From Kingdonia uniflora (taxonomy: Eukaryota; Streptophyta; Magnoliopsida; Ranunculales; Circaeasteraceae), in contig JACGCM010001511.1 of assembly GCA_014058105.1 (NCBI GenBank), positions 62,001-126,000 of the forward strand: a DNA stretch of 64,000 nt, in the 5' to 3' direction. The translations under genes were made by a program, and so were the position numbers. Position 1 is the first letter of the stretch. Each line of letters begins with the position of its first letter. Shown piece by piece: positions 24,101 through 35,390 of the stretch. The notes below the pieces were generated by a model. The model searched no databases. It had not been told where the DNA came from and saw only the letters and a program-made list of their open reading frames with translations.

Positions 24101-24597
24101 ATGTTTCTTCTTATTCTCTTTACAGAAGGAGGGCTATATAAAGAAAAATAACCTATATATATAGTTTTTTTGGTACGGAACCTCTTGTCCTGCTACTGCT
24201 AAACAAGCGGCTGCCTTTTGTACCCCAATATGTTCTTCACTATTCATGTCTATATACAATTCAGTTTGGTTGATAAATAGGTATTTGAATTTAATTTATC
24301 CCCTTGGGTCAATATATATCAGACCCAATGTCATATTAGATTCGAAGAATATTGTTCAGTTTTAAAGTATAAACTCCGTGTTTCATGCATCATGAAAAAT
24401 TAATATATGCTATTTTTTGGCTGGTATGTAAAAGCATGTCGAGCATAGGTATGCAAACATTAGAGATGCTCTAAAATTCAATATATTCCAGCTAATAGAA
24501 TATGGCGCAAAAGATAAACCTTATTACATTTGTTTGAATTTACATTACAAAGTATAATTAGATTTATGCATCACTGCTAAATCAATCTTATAAACAG
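21111..24597. other. Insertion interior without recognisable gene
   Basis: AT-rich sequence with only short frames. At 23180-23275 the phrase AGCTCAAAAGGTTAGGAGTG occurs twice about 55 bases apart. Nothing else supports a gene, though intron-like stretches around 24000-24500 may belong to the sulfotransferase fragment downstream. Confidence 0.4.
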
Positions 24598-24598
24598 G

Positions 24599-24960
24599 TT
24601 GCGGGACTGACAAACAACTCTTGTATAGCGAAATCCCATGAAGTACGCCATTGTGTACAGAAGTATTACTCTCTTGGGGAATATGTGCTTGAAGTTACGA
24701 ATGTAACTGAGATAGCGAGTTTCAAATTATACGTGTTTCATAATTTTATGTTTGTACCCCGGGATATCTACAGTCAACGTTGAACCTTGCAAATTTTCCA
24801 GAGGAGATTGGATTATATGTTATATGTTGGACTTACTGAGGAACATAAAGAATCTGCAACAATGTTCACAAATGTGATTGGGTTACAGTTGCTTTCCCAG
24901 TTGCAAGCATTAAGCTATCGCATTGAGCAAGAAGCAAAGAACAAACAGGCAAGAATTGCA
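24599..24960 (+). pseudogene. TPST: Tyrosylprotein sulfotransferase gene fragment
   Basis: Two exon pieces with an intron between them. 24599-24699 (after an AAACAG acceptor) encodes VAGLTNNSCIAKSHEVRHCV and SLGEYVLEV. 24802-24950 (after TTTTCCAG) encodes RRLDYMLYVGLTEEHKESAT, MFTNVIGLQLLSQL and a helical tail. This matches my memory of the middle of plant TPST, the Golgi enzyme that sulfates tyrosines of peptide hormones. The donor site of the intron is altered, and upstream and downstream parts of the gene are missing. Intron retention points to DNA-level capture by the surrounding mobile element. Confidence 0.75.
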
Positions 24961-25309
24961 ACTTCATTCTTAATTAATAATCTCCCTGCAAAGGGTTTTC
25001 TATCATATATTCAGTGAATGAGTTTATTAGAGCTAATTTTAATGTTCCTCATGGTACTTTATATTAAGAAAATTCTATCATATATTCGGCGAATAATTTT
25101 ATTATAACTTCTTCATGGCAAAAAAAATCTCCGTTTAAAAACTAAGATTGTTTTCCCTATTATTCTTTGTTTTATGAATCTTCTATCGTCGTGCATTGAG
25201 TACTCTATTAGTTTTGCATATACAGTTATGAATTCTAGTAGTTTCAAATGCAAGTTTTATTTTATATACATTGAACTCTACTTAGTTCTCATCAAAAATG
25301 TTTTTATAT

Positions 25310-25545
25310 GTAAAAGGAATATGGGGCAAATGGAAATGGCCATCTCGGTGCATACAATGGCCACCTCAACAAGACTAACATCAGAGTTTCAGCACCCTTA
25401 AGGAGGGTTATTGAGCGGGAAAGGGTAAAACAAGCTATGCTTAACGAGGTGCAAGAAAGTTTGGAGGTTGAAGCTAATGAACGTAGGTAACTTGAAAAAA
25501 GGGTTGCGGCTTTTAAATCTCATGAGAGTCCACGTGGAGCGTATA
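25310..25545 (+). pseudogene. Unidentified coding-like fragment
   Basis: One frame from about 25320 encodes GANGNGHLGAYNGHLNKTN, then APLRRVIERERVKQAMLNEV and QESLEVEANERR before a stop, then LEKRVAAFKSHES. It is charged and helical and looks like real exon sequence in plus orientation after the sulfotransferase piece. I do not recognise the family, and it need not come from the same gene. Confidence 0.4.
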
Positions 25546-25786
25546 TATGCATTGTTCTTTTGAAAACAATGTTTTCACATCTCAGTTATTTCTTACATCT
25601 AGATTTTGTTTTGTTTTTAGTAGATGAAGTTGGGGTTGAAAGAAACTTTTTTTTTTTTTTTATTCAAAGCATGATACACCTCAAACACAATTATTAACTC
25701 TTACTACAACAGCAAGCAAATCTCAGTGAAAATTTGATCTGAGATTGAAAGAACAAACATTATATACATATACATCACAGCCAATG

Positions 25787-26116
25787 TTACTCATGTTGAA
25801 GTCTGGACAGAAAGATCACATCTTCACCCAAAAACATGACATCTGATAACATCTCCTCTTCAAGCCCTTCAGAAGATATGTGCTCTGCTTCTTCATTCAA
25901 AACTTCAAATGTCTTATCGCTTTTCGGCAATTCAATAATAAGCCTTTTTTTTTCATGTATATCACTAGAAATACCTTTCTCCAGTGATTTATTAGGCTGC
26001 TCTGAATGGGCTTTGGGAGATGCCATATGTATCTCATCTGTTTGTCTTCGAAATATTAAGCTTGGGGATAGTCCCCCAGATAAAAAAGCAAAAGAGTAAT
26101 TACAAAGTGGGGACAA
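25787..26116 (-). CDS. Hypothetical 109-codon frame in the CACTA-like insertion
   Basis: Open on the minus strand with an acidic second half (EELEEEMLSDV-like composition: LNEEAEHISSEGLEEEMLSD). No family recognised. An overlapping plus-strand frame (25836-26099) is mirror-image reading. It may be a captured exon or chance; composition slightly favours the minus strand. Confidence 0.25.
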   Translation of the reverse strand: MSPLCNYSFAFLSGGLSPSLIFRRQTDEIHMASPKAHSEQPNKSLEKGISSDIHEKKRLIIELPKSDKTFEVLNEEAEHISSEGLEEEMLSDVMFLGEDVIFLSRLQHE

Positions 26117-27239
26117 CTCCCCACCTTACAGAAAAGGATAAGGAGAGCCTGAATACTAAAAAGGAAAAAACATTGCAAAGGATATTCCAACTGCTAAGTA
26201 AGAAAGTCTTCAATAGCCTGCTAACAAGAACACCATGACAAAACAAAGAAAAAATAAATGTTGAAGAACATAAACATAAGTTCATTCCTCAAAAGACAGC
26301 CCATATGTAATTATTGTTATTTATTTTCATCTCATGGCCTCTGTTCTTCTTTTCAGACTTGCAAACATAGTAGACTTAGCTGTTATGTATGCTTGGTTAG
26401 GAGCATCTTTGATGATGTCTTTTCGATCATTTTCTTAACAGTCTGGGCAAGTTTTTAAAACTATTTTCTAGTCACCCTTTTATGACCTATTGTTGTGGCT
26501 GTTTGCTTATGCAACCCATACGAGGCATACATCAGATGTATTAGATCTTTAATGTCTCATCCATCCACTTTCTGAACAGAGTTAGTCTGGTTTGCCCTTA
26601 TCTGGGCTTGCCTGAGATGCAAAAAATAACAAAAAAATTAGTAAAATGAAAAAAATAAGGTAGTACCTACAACGTATATCTAAGTCATTTTTTCATGTGA
26701 CACATAATACGACGCACTTATGTGTTACAAAGTTTTATCAAAAACGATGATTGTAATAACCCTTATTTCTGTCGTGTTTTGTATGACACTTAATACGACC
26801 CTCATGTTACTCGCAAAAATGGAAAAATGTTACATATTTTGCGACTATAGCAGAGTCGTTATAATTCGACCAATAATTCAATAACTATATTAGTTGCAAA
26901 TTGCGGTAAATACGACGAATATTACGACTCTTATTTTTGTTATTTAATCGTGACGCATAAAACAACGTTCTAATGTGTCGCAAAAATTGTAAAAAATGAC
27001 CACTTTTACAACTTAACCTTCAATCGTAATATTATGACTCAAGTAAAAGTTGAGAACAAAAAACTACTTCAAAAAACACGACTCTTATTTTGAGAAAAAA
27101 ACAAGTTGCTTTAGGCAAAAAATGACTGACTTGTAAAGTCATTTTTTACTCTCTTTTACGTAATCAGGTCAGGCGCTGATGAACGTATTGAACTATACAT
27201 GTGGTTGAGAGCCCTCATAGCCCAGGCATAATGATACAA

Positions 27240-27276
27240 TTATCAGGGGCATGCTCTACCACTGAGCTAATAACCC
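27240..27276 (-). pseudogene. trnI-GAU: Plastid trnI-GAU 5' exon (NUPT)
   Basis: Complement of the trnI 5' half, ending with the GAT anticodon region: ATCAGGGGCATGCTCTACCA and CTGAGCTAATAACCC. Now separated from its 3' exon by about 7.7 kb. Confidence 0.88.
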
Positions 27277-27573
27277 GTCGTGCGGGCCTCCCATTGGGGG
27301 CCCACTATGCCAAAAGCGAAAGAAACCATATCCCTCCCTTTGCTTTTTGCTCCCTCATATCGCCACATGGGAGGGACATGGGGACAGAAAAAAGGGGATC
27401 CTATCAACTTGTTCTGTACTAGGATAATAAACTCATGAGCTTGGTCCTACTTCACCATCGATAAATAAAAGAAGACTTTCATGCTTTTTAGCATGAGATT
27501 TTGAGTCTAATTTCTTTTTGGGTATAAAGTAGTGTGAAACCAAAATACCCAACAAGCATTAGATCTTCCTAAA

Positions 27574-27638
27574 AAGGAGGTGATCCAGCCGCACCTTCCA
27601 GTACGGCTACCTTGTTGCGACTTCACTCCAGTCACTCG
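27574..27638 (-). pseudogene. rrn16: Plastid 16S rRNA 3' end (NUPT)
   Basis: AAAGGAGGTGATCCAGCCGC and ACCTTCCAGTACGGCTACCT are the complement of the 16S rRNA 3' terminus including the anti-Shine-Dalgarno. Only about 60 bases are present before unrelated DNA. Confidence 0.9.
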
Positions 27639-28949
27639 CCACATGGTAGTATGACATAAAGTAATGAACATATAACATGGGGTTCAGTAGGAATATATAT
27701 AAAGCAACAATACAATTTAAAGCCTATAGGAACATGCACCTTCCCCTCCCTCGCCACCATCAGCGCAAAATGTTGAGGACGCGTTTACAGATATAATGAG
27801 TAACTAAAATTTCCATATTTGATATTGGTTTCATTTCGTTTGTAGAGTAAGTGTCACCACTATCTTGTGGTAATTCATCATCATAGAGTACACGTGCAAT
27901 GATTATAGCTAGACTGACACTGAACAGGTACGTTGGTTATGTAACTCATCGCTCAAATACTTAAGCCCATTTGTATTTTACAAAAGTTCAAAAATAATTG
28001 TGTTTTTTGATGAAAATAGGTTTTTGCTCGAATAAACTATTGTTTTATTCGAATAGACCTTGCTAAACCTTCACTGTTCGAATAGACTTATACTCTATTC
28101 AAACAGTGCATGGGATTTTCAGTTTTCTATTTAAAACATCTTCTATAGTTTGAACTTTACCTCTTCCAATAAGAAAATTAGGGCTAGAGATATTTTGAGA
28201 GAAGATGGAATTCAACGAGAGATTTAGCGAGAATTAACCCTCAAGTTGAATTGATCTAAACTTTCAAAAACCTAATTCCAATATAAGATTTTAAGAGTTT
28301 GAGGGATTCAAGCTTTGATGCTTTGGTGTATGATCTGAAGCGAGGCGTTGCGACAACGAGGAATCGATTGCAAGAAGCTCAATTAGAAGAGAGGTAACTA
28401 TGGGATATGTTTTTTGAGTCTATAAGTGATTAAATTCTTATAATTTCTTTTTAATAGTAGATTTCTAGCTGTCGGGCGATTCGGCCGTGACCTGTAGGTT
28501 TTTCTCCTGAGAAAGGTTTTCCATTGGGTTAAAATTGTTATACAATTAGTTTCAAGGATTATGAGACCTAAGTTATTTGACCTTATTTTATCAAAATCGA
28601 TTAATATCAATGACTCAAAATTTTTAGTAACTTCATTCAAGTAATCAATATCATTGAGCGACTCAAAACATGATTTGAAGCTCTTGAGCAAAGGAACGAT
28701 ACTATGTTTGTTACGTTTGAGGAAAGGTTGGGAGACATGAAGGATCAGGTGGAAGGAAATCCATTTGGAACTAATTATATTTTAGGGTAATTCGTTGTCG
28801 CCCTGTTATAGTTTGTTGTCATGTGGTTGTTGTAAATTTTATGAAAATAGTAGTAATTATTATGTGTTGAACCCGTAATTATCATTTTCTTCCAGTAGAT
28901 AGATAAACCAGATAAATACATTCAAATCAAGTACATAGATAAGATGTTA
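27639..28949. other. Stretch without a recognisable gene
   Basis: AT-rich. At 28030-28110 the phrase ATTCGAATAGAC or close forms occur repeatedly. A minus frame at 28691-28398 (97 codons) has no known motif. Upstream exons of the receptor kinase (lectin, S-locus and PAN domains) are not visible here. Confidence 0.4.
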
Positions 28950-30330
28950 AAGGCAAGAATGATTTCAAGAATGAGGTTATACTAATATCCAAACTTCAAC
29001 ATTGGAATCTTATCAGACTTATAGGTTGTTGTATTTTGAGTGAAAAGGAGATGTTGATTTACGAGTATATGCCAAATAAAAGCATGGACTTTTTGATTTT
29101 TTGTATATTCCTCTTTACTCTTAATTAGTATCACCTAAAAAGGTTATTATAGTTACATAGAGTCGTATAATGATGTAGATAACGAAAGAAGAAAAATACA
29201 TGACTGGCAAAAGAGATTTAATATTAGCGTGGCCGGCTATGACCAATGCCCCACACGTTATGAGCCTCTAAAATATCTTCTAGGCTATGACCAATGCCCC
29301 AATTGGTCCTATACATGCGACCGGCTATCAGGAACAGAATTACAATAGCTAAATGATGGTGTACAGTGTCAGTTAGCCATAGACCCCCAGTTACTGGATC
29401 CAATCCTTCAGGAAAAGTAAGAAAGTCTGGATATTTAGACCAATTCAAGGTGAAAAAGGGGTTGTTCCCTCAGAAAAACTAGGATAAAGTTGAGCCATAA
29501 GGTCTCGATTCAAGATGAATTCATGAGGATGCGGGATTTCTTTACGATCTACTCCAGCGCCTAGAAATTGGTTGATTGATAAAGATACATGTATTTGGTA
29601 TCCCGCCCAAGAAAGAGACCCAAGTCCTAATAACCCCGCTAAGTGGTGATTCAACATCTTGGAACCAAACCAATTTTGGAGCAGCTTTGTGATAATTAAA
29701 CCAACCAGCAAAAAGCATTAATGCTGCAAACACTAATGCTAAAGGACTCCTTTATCTTCATCAGGATTCTAAATTGAGAATTAATCACAGGGATCTTAAA
29801 GCGAGTAATGTCTTGTTGGATAGTAATATGGATCCCAAGATTTCAGAATTTGGTATAGTAAGAATATTTGGAGGGGATCAAATAGAAGGAAATACGGCAA
29901 GAGTCATGGGAACATAGAAAGCTCTCTCTCTCTCTCTTTCTTTGCCCCCGCCACAACCAGTATGTGTTAAGTAATATAATTTTTCTTTGATGATTCAATA
30001 TTTCAATGTAGTGGTTATGTCTCCTGAATATGCGATCCATGGGAACTTCCCAAAAATCCGACGTATTCAGTTTCGAAGTTCAAGTATTGGAGATAGTAAG
30101 TGGTATGAAAAACAAAGGGTTCCATAATTCATATCAAGAACTTAATCTTATTGGACATGCAAGTCGCTCAAACAAAGATGATCTTCCATATCAATCTTTA
30201 TCTAATTGCATTTAAATGACTGTAAACTTGATTGCAAAATCATTGTAGGCTTGCGCACTATGGAATGAAAACAAGGCCATCAATTTTATTGATGGAATTA
30301 CAGGGGATTCGTACAATATGCTGTAAGTAT
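28950..30330 (+). pseudogene. G-type lectin S-receptor-like kinase, kinase domain
   Basis: Kinase exons of an S-domain receptor-like Ser/Thr kinase, a plasma-membrane signalling protein. 28955-29100 encodes [22 protein letters not shown] and [13 protein letters not shown]. 29185-29235 encodes [12 protein letters not shown]. After a plastid insertion, 29746-29915 encodes [20 protein letters not shown] and DPKISEFG, so the catalytic HRDLKxxN is kept but DFG is EFG. 30014-30215 encodes [10 protein letters not shown] and [16 protein letters not shown] with a frameshift. 30250-30330 encodes ALWNENKAINFIDG. Intron positions fit the family. The insertion, frameshifts and missing N-terminal exons make it dead. 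Confidence 0.88.
29236..29745 (-). pseudogene. psaA: Plastid psaA fragment inside the kinase exon (NUPT)
   Basis: Minus strand encodes photosystem I apoprotein A1 pieces: [61 protein letters not shown] and [17 protein letters not shown]. About 170 codons from the first half of the 750-residue protein, with frameshifts near 29660 (about 10 bases lost between GATGT and TGAATCACC) and near 29450. The insertion separates RFNIS and YLHQD of the kinase. At the left end an 18-base piece, GGCTATGACCAATGCCCC, is present twice (29236 and 29283). Confidence 0.92.
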
Positions 30331-30793
30331 TGTGATGTATTCATGTAGATCACTTGTGTGTTCAGCAACGTACAATTGATAGGCATATCATGTCAACTGC
30401 GCTTTTGATGCTGAGTAGTGAAAACGTAATACTATCCAATCCACGATGACTAGGTTTTAATGATGAAAGAATTCCCTTCAACGTGAATAAATTTGCATTG
30501 ATCCTTTATCAAATAACTTAAATGATATAACTGGGTCATTGCCAGAGGGTTGTTAAAGGCTTGCGTACTTCCTCTTCTGTTTGTAATTTTGGAATTTCTT
30601 TTCCTTTATGACCCTATCTACTTTTTCCACCGTTATGCACATAAGAAGTCTTTGTAATTTTGGTATTAAAGTAATAGCTCAGAGTATTAGGATTTATCGA
30701 ACATGGTGGAGGAGTACAAATTAGATTATCCAGAACGTGGACAAAGTTAATAAAATTATCAAACTTTAACAAGCCCTCCTCAAAATCTGCCTT
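30331..30793. other. Stretch without a recognisable gene
   Basis: AT-rich flank of the kinase pseudogene. A minus frame at 30805-30614 has no known motif. Confidence 0.4.
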
Positions 30794-31247
30794 GAGCATC
30801 TCCAATAGTAATGGTTGTGGGATTTTTAATTAAATATGAATTTCTACACCGATACCACTTTGGACTCCAATGGCACAAAAGAGTGTGAGAATTGGAAAAA
30901 AATTATAGTTAAAATTTTGCCACGACATAAGAGAGAGAAAGAAGTTTAAGAAGTAAGAATAAGTAGGTGCCTATACCAAAGATGTCCGAGTTTCTAGGAT
31001 AAAAAGAAGTAAGAATAAGAAGGTGCCTATACCAAAAGTTTGCATTATTTTATTGTGGGCGCCTATTAGAAAGCTGCACGCCTTTACGGTAGGCACTTAG
31101 TTCTAGTAGATATTCTTTTCGAGAGTGCAAATTCTTTTTTTTTTGTCGAGTGAGAGTGGGAATTCTCATTTCCACTTACCTGTTAAAGGGACTTTAAGAG
31201 GTGAGTGTGAGGATTCCCGCTCTCACTCACCTCTGCTGGAGATGCTC
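30794..31247. mobile_element. MITE-like element
   Basis: About 454 bp, bounded by inverted ends GAGCATCTCCAATAG and CTGCTGGAGATGCTC (11 bases perfectly paired: GAGCATCTCCA). GAGCATCTCCA termini are common in plant MITEs. No coding capacity. Internally AAGAAGTAAGAATAAG plus GGTGCCTATACCAAA is duplicated at about 30948 and 31004. Target duplication not clear. Confidence 0.6.
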
Positions 31248-32193
31248 TAAATGTATATTAACCAGGCAGACTTCTAATATCTAAAACCAAAAATAACAGG
31301 ACTTCCGTGGTTATAAGTAAATACAATCTGGATGAGATTTAAACTGGGCACCTAGCATTTCACCTGGCGCCAGTTATTTTGGAACCCATCCCCTTTTTTT
31401 GTTTAACTAATTCAAACAAATTAAATCTCAAATAAGTAACCCATACCTGGTTCTAGGGCTGCTTATACCCTTTTTTGCCTTACAAAAAAAAAAGTACCCA
31501 TATTCAGATAAACAATATTTTTTTGCATAATTTTTAAAAATAATACCACACCAATCACTAAATTGAAATTATCTATCTCCTCTACTACTTGCTACATCTG
31601 ATGTAAACCGTCATCTAATGGTCGTTCTCACCATCAACAAATTATTTATATTCATGCACTTTTGATTCAAGTCTCTTTATTATTGGGGATACTAGGTAGA
31701 ATTTAGGGACTTGCTTGTTTAGCCAAGGTTAAATAGTAAAAGAGGAAGTTATCCTAATTTTAGTAGATTTCAAAAATTGGAGGCTATGTTATATTATTTT
31801 TGAGTTCGTGATTCGAAGAGAATTAAGTTTAGGCCATGTAATTTGACTTCTAACTTAAAATCTTACCTAAGAAGTTGTGAGGTTAGAAGATTGAAAAAAA
31901 CTTGTGTGTGTTTGGCTGAATGTTAAAAGTTCTACTTAAAATCTTGACTTCTAACAACAACATTTTACTTGTTTGTTTGGCTAAACCATATAATTTGACC
32001 ACAAATTAAAAATTTCTCCACGAAAAGACCAAAAACATATGTAAACCACATTTTCCTCTCTAATTCATCATATATTAATGCAATAACACAATTAAAATAT
32101 ACAAATTACCAAATATATAGGAAAACATGGTTCATAGTCATATAAGAAAATACCAAAGTCGATTATTACAATAATACCTCTAAAATGGAAATA
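31248..32193. other. Stretch without a recognisable gene
   Basis: AT-rich, low-complexity sequence with A and T runs and no motif on either strand. Confidence 0.4.
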
Positions 32194-33470
32194 TTTTTTT
32201 TTTTGCAAAAGATTTAGATTTTATTGAATACGAAGCAATATCAACATACTAGGGGACCCCGTCTAAAGTAGATGAAGAAAGCCGAAAAATACCACAAAGT
32301 AAAAGATTATCAAGTTCAAACTTAAATCAACAGAATCTAAAGTATTCTGTATGGGGGTCTTCAATTCTTGTGAGATATTCCGGTCTTCCCTCAACTCATT
32401 CCTCAAATGGGAAGTCTTCACTGGATCTTCGTTTTGCCATAGTATCTGCCGAAAAGTTTGCTTCTCTCTAGGTTGCACTGAACCGTATTGACTGCATAGA
32501 AGAGAGTAATTGTATCCACTTGTTTCTAAATTTCCTTGTAATCTTATGTGTGGTGAAGGCGTTGATTGCTGCCGAGGAGTCCGAAACAGTCCACAGATTA
32601 TTCCATCCTCTATGTATAGCTTTGTCCACCCCGTCTATGATAGCATTAACTTCTGCCAGATAATTAGTGGTTATTCCAATTGATTTGCAGAACGTTCCCA
32701 TAACTATGCCCTCCCAGTCCCTGTATACTACTCCAATCCCAGAAGGACCCGGGCTTTCCAAAGCCGATCCATCACAACACAGCTGAATCTTGTTTATGTT
32801 GGGTAATTTCCCCATGAAGCTTTTAACCACTGGAGCTTTACTTACTTTACAATCAACAAAAAGAGCTTTAATTACTTGTAACTCGAAGGTAGTATTATAC
32901 ATACCATGTGTTGACATTTTAGCACTGTTATCTATTTCTCTTACCACCTGTTTTGGATCTCTCTAATGGATAGTTTCCTTTCATCAAATTTGAATTTTTT
33001 CCTTGCGTTCCATAGCCAACGACTCACAGGGAAAACCATTGTAATCCATAGATCATTAAGGTATGAACTTAGCACCTTACTTTTTTCCAGAATCTGTTTC
33101 TAGCTTTCATGTTCCGACACAGCAGCTAGGTTAAAAGTACTTGTTGCCCAACTCCATAATACTTTTGCCTTAGTACATTCAAAAGATAGATGGTCTGTCG
33201 TCTCAGCTGTACAGCCACAGTGAGTACAGATGGACGCTAGCTGTATGCCCTTCCTCTGTATCAAGTCATCTATTGGTAGAATTTTATTCATAAGTCGCCA
33301 TGCAAGCCCACTAAGACCTGGATGTAGGCATTTTAACCATATAAATTTCCACCACCAAGCTGTGTCGAGTCAATTATGGGTACTTTCGAAAGCATTTTTG
33401 ACTGAAAATTCACCTTGTATATCCGGCTTCTAGATCTGAATATCTTCATCATTAGGATTGCACCAAGTAT
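32194..33470 (-). mobile_element. 5'-truncated LINE (L1-type) with RNase H
   Basis: A minus-strand non-LTR element lacking everything upstream of the RT C-terminus. The plus-strand T run at 32194-32204 is its poly(A) tail. From 33450 the strand encodes the post-RT segment (AWRLMNKILPIDDLIQRKG, then CTHCGCTAETTDHLSFEC) and then an RNase H domain. 5' truncation is usual for LINEs. The upstream junction is near 33470, where Athila-like DNA begins. Confidence 0.85.
32468..33440 (-). pseudogene. LINE ORF2 C-terminus: zf-RVT and RNase H domains
   Basis: 33291-33100 carries the zinc-binding zf-RVT motif C-x2-C ... H-x4-C (CTHCGC, DHLSFEC), followed by a Trp-rich patch. After frame changes, 32947-32468 carries a plant-LINE RNase H with LCCDGSALESPGPSGIGVVY, YLAEVNAIIDGVDKA and VSDSSAAINA, giving D, E and D catalytic positions. 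The tail, in another frame from 32466, reads REANFSADTMAK, the usual end of this domain. The zinc motif and RNase H are in separate frames, so it is inactive. Confidence 0.85.
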
Positions 33471-33477
33471 ACACTAG

Positions 33478-35390
33478 AAATTGTACCAAGTATACACTAA
33501 ATTTTTTTGGAATATCTTAAGCTTGATGTACTATCTTTTTATTAGCGACTAATTCAAGTTAACTTGGCATATTTTAGAAATGTGCACTTCACTGTAGTTT
33601 CGTAATAAATACCTTCAATAGGTTTTTGCTTAGTATAAGGGAAATAGAGTATTTATGTTAGGAATAGTTTGCTACAAGGGAGACAACTACCTAAGAATAA
33701 GTTCATTCCTAAAAAAAATAAAAAAAAGAGCCAAATGTGCTCTAAAAACTTTTACGCTGCAAGGCTACTCGCATGATTAAGAACTGAAAGATAAAAAATT
33801 ATCACCAATCTCGAGTTTGACCATGAACTATGTGAAATGAGAATAAAAAAATATTACTTGTGAGAATTCTGAGTCTAGGTTATGATGAGGCACCACACCC
33901 AGGCAACCTTCGCCAACTGGCAGGGATTGTCGACCGAAAACTCCTTGTGGACTCAAAATATACCTGTGAAACTCCTGTGAACTTAACCTTACTCATTTCC
34001 TTCTAACAAAGTACTCAAAAGAAAAAGCTTATAAAGAAATAAAAAAAGTTAAATTCTAGGAAGACGAATTGACTAAGGCACTTGTCGAACTGACCGTTGA
34101 ATTTATTCTAGTGAGAACTAGACTACCAAAATCTGAGTAAATTATTCTAGACAACGTATTAGGCGATAAAACTATTTTCAATGTACACTTAAATATTGCT
34201 AAAAAATAAAATACTTTAATCTCTTTCTAATCTTGAGGTAGTACCTCTAGTTTCGGATAAACTAAAATATTCTTTGATATACTTGGGAGTATTACAAGTT
34301 TAATGATTTTTTCATTGGTATATTTTTGTCACAACTAAGTAAGGTTAAGTTCACAGGAAATGAGTCATGTGTATTCTAGAATCGTTTAAAATGTAATTAT
34401 TGACTTTTGTGGGTATAGTCACTACAAACCCTCACGAGACAACACTCGTCCACTAGGCTAAATCTGGGGGTTTAACGACTAATTGCATATGCTAAATGCA
34501 ACTGCGTGATATGCGAAAATGGTTTTTGTTTACTTTTGCTCGAGGACTAGTAAAATATAAGTTCGGGGGTATTTGATAGACACGTAATATTTACGTGTAC
34601 AACTCCTAAATTTATACCTACTTATTTATTTATTAAATAAATGTCACACTAATAATGCTTTTGTTTGTATTTACAGAAATTGGTCACATGATAAACAAGT
34701 CGTACATTTTTTCGGTTTTTAATGAAGAACAAGGGTGATGCACTCCAACAATGATTTTTATTTAAAGTTGTTAACCAAAGGCCTATGCATGGAAGCCCAT
34801 TGAATAAAATTAGATATAGATATTATTCTCATGTGTTGTAATATATATGCACAATTTTTGGCATTTTTTAGGGGATTTTATATTAATGGTAAAATTTTGT
34901 AAACCCTTCCTATATACTCTATAAATAGGAGGGGAATCCCACCCATGAGGGAGCATCTTGGAGAGTATAAATCAAAGTTCAATAAGAAATAAAGTTCTTG
35001 TTCTTCTTGTTCTTGTCTTCTAATTTTATCGTAGTAATAGTAGTATGACAATGATAAAAAAGATGAGTAGCTAATCTTCTTAGCCAAGGCTAGAGGAAGC
35101 TCCACCCAATGTAACTTTAGTGTAGATTGTGTAGCTTAGTTAGAGTAATTACTTTCTCTTTATCCTGGAATATTGCATATTTGTATTCCTTCGTCCAATG
35201 CTTGACCATAGCTAGGATTAGGAGGAATTATGAATCTATGTAACCATCTTGTTAAACCATAACAAGATAGGTTAGGAACATGGATAAGAAAACATAATCC
35301 ATACTTATCAACTGGACCATGGTTGAGTAAGTTGGTTTATGGGAAGTTCCCATTTACTAAATCTCTTGTATCTTTTGATGTATTGCATAT
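33478..35390 (+). mobile_element. Second Athila-like element, 3' part
   Basis: 33478-34573 follows 14160-15211 closely (for example ACTATCTTTTTATTAGCGAC, TAAGTTCACAGGAAATGAGT). This non-coding internal 3' part is followed by a polypurine tract (AAGTTCGGGGGTATT) and an LTR. Its 5' part is missing, cut off by or before the LINE. Related to, but clearly diverged from, the element at 9332-16440. Confidence 0.75.
34574..35390 (+). repeat. 3' LTR of second Athila-like element (truncated)
   Basis: Starts TGATAGACACGTAATATTTA. It contains a TATA box (CTCTATAAATAGGAGG near 34917) and later blocks shared with the other LTRs (GCTTGACCATAGCT, GACCATGGTTGAGT). The final 250-300 bases expected from the other copies are absent; similarity fades at about 35390. 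Confidence 0.7.

Larger units (their letters stand above)
20391..27165. mobile_element. CACTA-like insertion splitting the plastid DNA
   Basis: About 6.8 kb of non-plastid DNA sits inside the trnI intron. Its left end reads CACTATGTAAAAACGTG after ACTAATAT. The right end, on the other strand, is GATTACGTAAAAGAG, a weak mirror of the left end. Both ends (20391-21110 and 26640-27165) are full of short subterminal motifs such as TACGACTT, AAGTCGT and ACGACTC in both orientations, the usual style of CACTA ends. No transposase was recognised, and the interior holds cellular gene fragments. The terminal repeat is imperfect, so the class call is tentative. Confidence 0.5.
27166..27638 (-). other. 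Nuclear plastid DNA, right part: trnI to rrn16
   Basis: Plastid sequence resumes at CAGGTCAGGCGCTGATG (trnI intron), runs through the trnI 5' exon and the trnI-rrn16 spacer (CGTGCGGGCCTCCCATTGGG, GAGATTTTGAGTC) into the 3' end of 16S rRNA. About 25 bases of intron expected between 20390 and 27166 are absent. Plastid similarity stops at about 27638. Confidence 0.9.

Noticed and set aside
28398..28691. Small gene on the minus strand
   Set aside because: 97 codons but no recognisable motif, no conserved neighbour and AT-rich composition.
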